NCBI GenBank assembly: GCA_015680685.1
Contig: MNCI01027046.1
Location: 1,369,638 to 1,433,637 of the forward strand
Length of the DNA: 64,000 bases
Origin: Gnetum montanum
Lineage: Eukaryota > Streptophyta > Gnetopsida > Gnetales > Gnetaceae
Direction: 5' to 3'
Shown here: positions 57,443 to 64,000 of the stretch, piece by piece
Layout: each line of letters opens with the position of its first letter
How positions within the stretch are numbered: the stretch's first letter is position 1
Notes under the pieces: generated by a model
What the model saw: only the letters and a program-made list of their open reading frames with translations
Told to the model about the DNA's origin: nothing
Databases searched by the model: none
Position numbers and translations under genes: made by a program

Positions 57443-58715
57443 CCAAGGCAGTTCCACCAACCCTTAACATATTATCCGAGTGGAACTCCATCACAATTGA
57501 ATGAATAGTATCAATGGTGAAAACACCCACAATCATGGGGAATGCCACCACCACGTCAATAGTACCCTTACCATTGACTTGACCCATACGAGTATTACGT
57601 TTAGTAGCCGATCTCTCCATGTGACTCTACTAGTCACGTTGCTCTTTAGCTTCACTACCAGATCCTCTAGTACTATAAAACTTCTTCTTCTAGGGGTGAT
57701 GCTCCACATACATACTATCCTTCTCATCTGTCTACATCTCTTCCACCCTTGGCTCCATTACCACTTGTTCCAAATATGCAGGGCGAGCTTCCTACCTAGT
57801 CGAAATAACGTAATGCTACAAGGGCTATCAATCTTCAACTTACTGCTGGTTCAAACAACCGATCAAAGAAGAGACCTTTTTTTAGAACCAATAGTCCAAC
57901 CAAGCCCTTACAACCATAAGTGGCTAATTATCCAAATGCCTTATCATCATTTGAATCTTCGGAGCTTCCTTCGAACCAAAAATCACACCCAATGCATACT
58001 ATCATGTTAATCCATGCCACCACTGATTGGATTAAAGCTAGCCATCTTTCTAGGAAATTATCTGATCCTGGAAGTCCTCTTATTTATTTGCATATCACTA
58101 GAAATGAACCTTGAAAAGCTCCTTGAATTCAGGTTCTAGTGTTAGTTTGATCTCATAGGAAATGTATAAAGCCTGGAACCTACCTCTGCTAAAGAAGAGT
58201 AATATTCTTTTAGAGTTGGCTGACCAATCCATCACCATTTTATTGGGACTAGTGGAAGATGTTGTCACCACTATTTATGGGTGGTCGTATCCAGCTGATT
58301 TTCTAGTGATCCAAGTCAACAACTGTAACGGGGACTTCCCAATTATAATGGGAAAAGCATGGCTAAGTACGATTGATGCATGCCTAGGAATACGTGATCT
58401 TTCCCTAGGGATATAAAAAGAAAATGCATTTGGGAAGATCAAGAAGAAGAAAGTTCCATGCATCGCATACAATGACATAGGGTGCAACTGTGTGCAGAAG
58501 TCCTAGTTTGTACAACACTTAACATTACCTACATGCAACCAGTGTGCACAAGTAACTGACATACAAAGATGCCTTTATGCAGCAGCCACAAGACAGGAAG
58601 GCATCTAGTGGCTAATAGCTGACCTCGAGAGCAATTCAACTTTATGCATGGAACCAACTGAGAGCTTGACTTGTGCTTATATCGATAGCATAGATGAATT
58701 AGAGTAAGTCCATTA
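57443..58715 (+). pseudogene. gag tail and protease of element 3, broken
   Basis: The Pro/Gln-rich gag tail (57443-57900) leads to the protease: HPMHTIMLIHATTDWIKASH, then GSPLIYLHITRNEP. The catalytic loop (58090-58160) is disrupted by stops and the D-S/T-G is not readable. MYKAWNLPLLKKSNILLELA, then GLVEDVVTTIYGWSYPADFL and FPIIMGKAWLSTIDACLGI follow cleanly. A linker to RT ends at the N at 58720. Confidence 0.8.
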
Positions 58716-58819
58716 CCAANGACCTCGAGAGCAATTCAACTTTATGCATGGAACCAACTGAGAGCTTGACTTGTGCTTATATCGATAGCATAGATGAATT
58801 AGAGTAAGTCCATTACCAA
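58621..58819 (+). other. Exact 99-bp repeat around a single N: contig-overlap artefact
   Basis: Bases 58621-58719 and 58721-58819 are identical (GACCTCGAGAGCAATTCAAC to CCATTACCAA), separated only by the N at 58720. This is the signature of two contig ends that overlap but were joined without merging. Removing one copy and the N should restore a normal element. Confidence 0.9.
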
Positions 58820-59099
58820 ATTCCAAGTACTAACATTGAAGTTATCAACTAGGGAAAGTTGAAAATCTCTGATGAGTTTAAGTGAGAGCCCCTTGAATTA
58901 AAATTGTTGCCCACTAGTATGAAGTATGCATTTCTCAAGAATGAAAAATTGGTAATCATTAATGCTAAGCTTGCTCCTCAACAAAAAGAAAAATTGCTAA
59001 AGATGGTAAACAAATGGTCAAAAGCCTTTGCTTGGTCATATCCCAAATTAACCAGAATAGATCCTAGGATATCCTAACATAGAATCTACACTGACCCCT

Positions 59100-60440
59100 T
59101 TATGAAGCCTCAACAATAATTGTAAAGATGAATGAACCCAAAGCTTAAGCAAGTAGTGAAGGAAGAAATTGAACAACTTCTAAAGGTTGGGTTCATCTAC
59201 CCCATTGTTAACAATGAATGGGTTAGTTTATTAGTCATTGTGCCTTAAAAAGATGGTAAATGGAGGGTGTGTATAGAATTTAGGCTACTGAACATGGCAA
59301 CATTTAAAAACCATTTTCCATTACCATTTGTTGACCAAGTCTTAGATACCATTGCAGGGCATTGCTATTATAGTTTTCTAGATGGTTACAGTGGGTACAA
59401 TCAAATCCAAATAGCACTAGAAGACCAAGCCAAAACTACGTTCATAAGTCCCTAGGGGACATTTGCATATAGGCAAATGCCGTTTGGCTTGTGCAATGCT
59501 CTAGCAACATTTCAACTTTTGGTTCTTATTATATTTCAGCAGCAAATAGGAAATGGTGTGAAGGTCTTTATGGATGATTTCTCCACCTACAGAGTGAGCT
59601 TTGAACAAGCATTGGACAGATTAGAGTAAGTACTAAAACGATGTGTTGAAACCAACCTAAGGCTCAATTAGTAGAAAAGCCATTTAATGGTCCAAGAGGG
59701 CATTGTGTTAGGGCATAAAATTTCACAAACAAGGATAGAGGTAGATCCTGAAAAAATTAAAGTCATCTAAGGAATCACCCATTAATCTAAAACTATAAAA
59801 GATGTTCGATCATTCCTTGGACATATTGGGTATTATAGATGCTTCATCGAGAACTTTTCAAAGATTGCAAAACCGTTGGTGGAATTAACAAAGAAGGACG
59901 TACCCTTTGAATGGACCAAGGAATGTGCACTAGCTTTCCAAACCTTGAAGTAGAAGCTTGTAGAAACACCCATTCTACAAGCTCCTAACTGGTCTAGACT
60001 ATTCCATATAATGACTGATGTATCCAATTTTTCTTTAGGAGCTATACTTACACAGTTAGATGACCAAAAATGTCCCTATTACATTCATTGTGCAAGTAGA
60101 AGTATTGCTGGTGCACAACTCAACTATACCATAACAAAAAAAGAGTTAATGGCCATTGTGTTTGCACTAGAGAAATTTAGGAACTATGTATTAGGCTATA
60201 AGGTATTTGTACACATAGATCATAGTGCAAATTGGTTTCTTATGAATAAATCAATAGTGAGCTCTCATGTCATACGATAGCTTGTGATTTTGCAAGAGTT
60301 CGATATCATGATAATAGATTGTAAGGGCACCGAGAATGTTGTTGCCAATCATTTATCTTAGTTGCAATGTGATAACAAAGAGGACAAATAGCTAATTTCT
60401 GATCGCTTTCCTGATGAACTCTTCTTTGTAGGTGTAATAA
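59100..60440 (+). pseudogene. Reverse transcriptase/RNase H of element 3, broken
   Basis: RT reads KDGKWRVCIEFRLLNMATFK, DQVLDTIAGHCYYSFLDGYS, then QMPFGLCNALATFQ and the intact catalytic FMDDFSTY box (about 59568-59590). The thumb/connection is [20 protein letters not shown]. RNase H has MTDVSNFSLGAILTQLDDQK, NYTITKKELMAIVFALEKFR and VVANHLS. Nonsense codons often replace Trp, Gln or Arg codons (P-stop-GTF for PWGTF), pointing to C-to-T decay. Confidence 0.88.
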
Positions 60441-61735
60441 ACAATCAATCACCCATAGATACAAACTAGTATAGTAGCATTTTTACTTATCTTCTCACAT
60501 AAGAAACACCATAAGAGTTGGATGTTAGAAAGAAACAATAGTTTCTCCACTGAGTCAAACATTTCATGGAAATCAATGCACACCTTTACAAGGTATGTTC
60601 TGATGGCTTGGTCAACGTAGATTAATTGCGAGTTCTCCAAGATGCTCATGAGGGCCCTTGTAGGGGTCATTACACTAGGAGACAAACAACCATTAGAATC
60701 TTGCTTGCAGGATATTATTGGCCTACATTATTTTGGGATGCCCATCATTTTGTCCAATCTTGTGAGTACTACTAATGCGATAGGGGAATGACTGCTAAAA
60801 TGGAGGGTTCACAATAGTGGATTCAACCCTTAGAACCCTTCAACATATGGGGTATTGATTTTATGGGGCCTACTACATCGATGTCCAATGAAAAAGCATA
60901 CATTGTTGTTGTTGTTGTCTATTTCACAAAATGGGTAGAAGCAGTCGCCGTTACCGACTATACATCATCTACTGTGGCATGATTTGTTTAACAACAAATT
61001 GTAAATAGGTTTGGCGTGCCTCATGCACTTATTTTTGATAATGGTACACATTTTATAGGTGCGAATTTTCAAAAGTTGATGCAATGCTTAGGAGTTGAAC
61101 ATAAAATGACTACACCATATCATCCTCAAGTGAATGGTCAAGCTGAAGTCATTAATAGGGAAATCACAAAAATTTTTACACGAACCATTAGCAAATATAG
61201 GTGATATTGGAGCACCAAACTAAACTATGCTCTTTAGGCCTACCACTCCACATGGAAACTCCCTATAGGCTACTCTCCCTATGAGTTACTATACAGTAAA
61301 CTTCTAACACTTGCTATCCAAGTTGAGCTCTGTACACTATCTATAGTATGTGACCTTAACCTTGACCTCAGTCTAGCATAGAAAGAATGGTTAATGAACC
61401 TTAACTTGCTAGATGAAAATTGATTAGCTTCCCTATCATCCAATGAATTGCACAAGGCCTTCAAAAAACAACATCATGACAAGAAAATTAGAAAAGTCAC
61501 ATAGCAACCAGGAGATAGGAATCTTTATTAGAATCCTACATATGTGCCACAACGAACTAAATTTCAAACATTGTGGGAAGAACCTTATATCATTCATGAA
61601 ACTTTTCCTTCATGGGCTATGATGATCTATAGACTTGAAAGCTTGAATGAGAAATTATTGGTCAACATCCAGCAAACCAAACCTTTCCATGAGCTTAGAA
61701 TGGCCAATACTAACACTACCTCTACTGATGGATAA
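60441..61735 (+). pseudogene. Integrase of element 3, broken
   Basis: The zinc region reads HEGPCRGHY, then AGYYWPTLFWDAHHFVQSCE, with the final Cys of CX2C replaced by Tyr. The core keeps all three acidic residues: GIDFMGP, IFDNGTHF and GQAEVINREI. The C-terminal part runs through KLPIGYSPYELLYSK and QRTKFQTLWEEPYIIHETFP to a stop at 61733-61735. Stops interrupt the core. Confidence 0.87.
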
Positions 61736-63713
61736 CCTTGCTCATTATTTTGGGTCTCCTCCTTCTAACTCAGTTGTGGGGGAGATGGCCACTAATGCTA
61801 ATTATTCTAAGCCCTTAGTTTCTTTTTTCTTTTTTGTTTTTTACATTTTTCATATTTACTTATTTTTTTCTTACACTATTGTTAACATTTTTACTATTTC
61901 TTTCTTTATTACATTTTTTTTTGATTTATTCTCACTTATCATATAATAAGTGCTCATAATGGTGGATTGTACTATAATAGGGTTGCTTACTAATGTTTTG
62001 TTTTTACCTTAACTTTTAATGTTGATGCTAAGATATGGTTTCTTTTGGTAAAATAGGTAATGAGTCCATGTCATCCATTCATCCATTCAACTCTTTGGTC
62101 TCCCTTTGTTTTAGAAATTTACTATCCCTTTTTCTAAGCAAACCTATTAATGAATTGGTGGCTTGATATTCTTCAAAATAAGGAAAGATTCAAATGGATT
62201 GAAAAGGATGTGACCTCAAGGAGATTTGACGCATTTGTATTGGCTATTCTCTTAGGTACTTGGATGTTTTTCATAGGTTTTTTCCATTCCACTATCAACT
62301 AATATCAGGAATTTGAATAAATCAAATAAGTCTTTACATAGTGTGGTTCTCACATTAAAAAAAAAAACAACTGGTGGGAATTCAAAGCACACCCCTTAGA
62401 CACAATAAAGGAACATGGGCTCTACACACTAGTTATGGCACTGGAAAGACATGTTACCCATGCCTGAAGGTTCCCTCTAACTAAGGCCCCTCCTCACTTC
62501 TTGCTTCTCTATTCCTCCTTTTGGAATGGTGGTTGCTCTGTGAAAACATTCTTGTTGTTCTAGGTGGATGGGTTGGTCAAGTGTGTTGATGCGAGGTCAC
62601 TGGATGTGGTTAGTTTTAATCTGGATTTGGGCTGAGTTTTATTAAGTCACCTTAACCACATAATATACAAGGGACTTTACACAATCTTGATTTTGGGATT
62701 CCATTCCATTCTCTATTCTCTTTCCATATTACTTCCCATATTCTACATCATTGCCTATTTTATGATTAGTCTATATCTTAGTTGATGCATTATTATTCTT
62801 TGGTAAATTCTTGTGGGTGAATTCTTAACTATTGTCTCCATATGTCATTCCTAGAGCCTACGGACTCTTTGGTTTGTCGGTTTGTTAGGGCATAAAGGGC
62901 ATGAGCCTGCTTTAGGAAGGATCCACTGGCATTCCTTTTTAGAGCAATTGTTAAGTTCTTTCCCTTAAACATTTCTTGCAATCAACTATTTCTCATTTCA
63001 CCCCATCCATGACATTCATTTTATTTTTCTCTTCCCTTCTATGCATTTTTATTGGCTTCACCATTGTTATTCCTCTTCTCTCCCATTTTCTTTCATTTTT
63101 CATCCTATTACTACTAGAGGTTCGCTCTTAGTCATGGGGGCTGTCACAAATTTTTCCATTCCATTACTTATCTCACCCCTACACCTTGGGTAGTTATCAA
63201 TTACAAACCTCTAACCCAGTGTTTGTCATACCCACAACCTAGTTAATGTACTTCATATCAAGGCAAGGTATCAACTACATTATATCTTATCTATCCTTGC
63301 TAATTCATGATTGTGTTGTGCATGCAGATGATGATCACATGAACAATGAACTGGGATAGGAGGGAGCACTTGGGATGGATTGGAGCAAGAGCATTTACAC
63401 AAGGAACAAGCTTGATCATGTGTCCATGGATGAAGAATAGTGTGCACACTTTTGACATTGGCAACAACGTGCCTCATTTTCTTTTCTCTCTCTCTCTCTC
63501 TCTCTTCAAGCTATCAAATGAGGGTCTGGATGTCATCTATCTACAGTGTTCACCACAATGGTTATGAACACCAATGTTGTAATACGTTTGTCAATCTGTT
63601 CACCTGGCACTTTGAGTCTATCATTCTATGTCATCGTTAGTTGTCATTCAGTCAATAATCCCATACCTTCCCAATATTTTGTAAAGAACTCGAGAACAAT
63701 TTTTCATTCAGTT
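61736..63713 (+). other. Non-coding 3' region of element 3
   Basis: Homologous to the same region in elements 1 and 2, with T-rich runs, the conserved block at 62887-62929 and a (TC)n microsatellite at about 63485-63506. No coding domain is visible. Confidence 0.75.
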
Positions 63714-63722
63714 GTGGAGGTA
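63714..63722 (+). other. Polypurine tract of element 3
   Basis: GTGGAGGTA abuts the LTR start TGATGAGTC, after CTCGAGAACAATTTTTCATT. Confidence 0.85.
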
Positions 63723-64000
63723 TGATGAGTCTTGATATTGGACCCTTGATATCAGATATGTGATATCGGAGATGCTAAAGTGATATCAGACATGTGATGT
63801 TGGAGACTGTCTCATTGCCTATAAATAAGAGATAGGGACACTTGGTTTGGCATTAGTTTTTCTAGTTCTTAGCTAAATTCTTGCATTTTTTTGTATTCTA
63901 AAGTTAGAATTATTTCTGAGTGCCTGTAGTAGGAGTCATAAAGTGAACGGATCTTTATTTGAGCATTGTGTACCTAAGCACACCTTGTGTCTGGAAATAA
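63723..64000 (+). mobile_element. 3' LTR of element 3, cut by window end
   Basis: The first 278 bp match the 5' LTR at 44243, with the same GATATC-type motifs and TATA box (63820-63828). Confidence 0.9.

Larger units (their letters stand above)
57438..64000 (+). mobile_element. Element 3, right part (gag tail, pol, 3' LTR start)
   Basis: Continuation of element 3 after the nested insertion: the gag tail, protease, RT/RNase H, integrase, a non-coding 3' region, the polypurine tract and the first 278 bp of the 3' LTR. The element leaves the window. Confidence 0.9.

Noticed and set aside
63485-63506. (TC)n run as a functional regulatory element
   Set aside because: A simple microsatellite in the non-coding 3' region of element 3, with a related GA-rich run in element 1. 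Nothing indicates function.
1-64000. CRISPR arrays, bacterial operons, rRNA
   Set aside because: None seen. The tandem repeats lack unique spacers of constant size, and the gene structure is eukaryotic.

Overview
The window is plant nuclear DNA: one intact multi-exon housekeeping gene sits in a landscape made almost entirely of Ty3/gypsy LTR retrotransposons, their deletion derivatives, solo LTRs and tRNA-derived SINEs. The evidence is the plant-type SEC24 protein, LTRs with tRNA-Asp-type primer sites and a gag-protease-RT-RNase H-integrase order. The gene's long introns (up to 2.55 kb) and the repeat density suggest a large-genome seed plant. The species cannot be fixed from the sequence.

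Layout. 1-520: unrecognised flank. 521-8537: element A (minus), a non-autonomous gypsy element carrying gag and a late ORF but no pol, abutting the gag of element B. 8538-10586 and 20244-21499: element B (plus), a deletion derivative related to A, split by element 1 (minus, 10587-20243), a full-length gag-pol element. 21500-23100: a 0.8 kb tandem duplication with a retroelement gag relic. 23199-25850: four SINEs and a solo LTR nested in a decayed ~190-bp tandem repeat. 26542-36053: SEC24 (plus), 13 coding exons, 1048 residues, the only host gene I can support. 36054-37328: intergenic with SINE debris. About 37329-43158: element D (plus), decayed, with gag and protease but no RT or integrase. 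43159-43982: an LTR copy. 44243-64000: element 3 (plus), gag-pol, whose gag is split by full-length element 2 (minus, 47155-57437). Its 3' LTR runs off the window.

How the parts relate. Elements 1, 2 and 3 have the coding content to have once supplied reverse transcriptase and integrase. Every pol seen now carries stops, frameshifts or lost catalytic residues. A, B and D lack RT and integrase and would have depended on helpers. Near-identical LTR termini, a shared primer-site type, a shared polypurine context and a conserved non-coding block support that idea. LTR subfamilies share R/U5 but carry different palindromic repeats in U3, just upstream of the TATA box.

Assembly state. Three gap marks lie inside repeats: a single N at 7773, 268 Ns at 15109-15376, and a single N at 58720 flanked by an exact 99-bp repeat. 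Boundaries near them should be treated as provisional.
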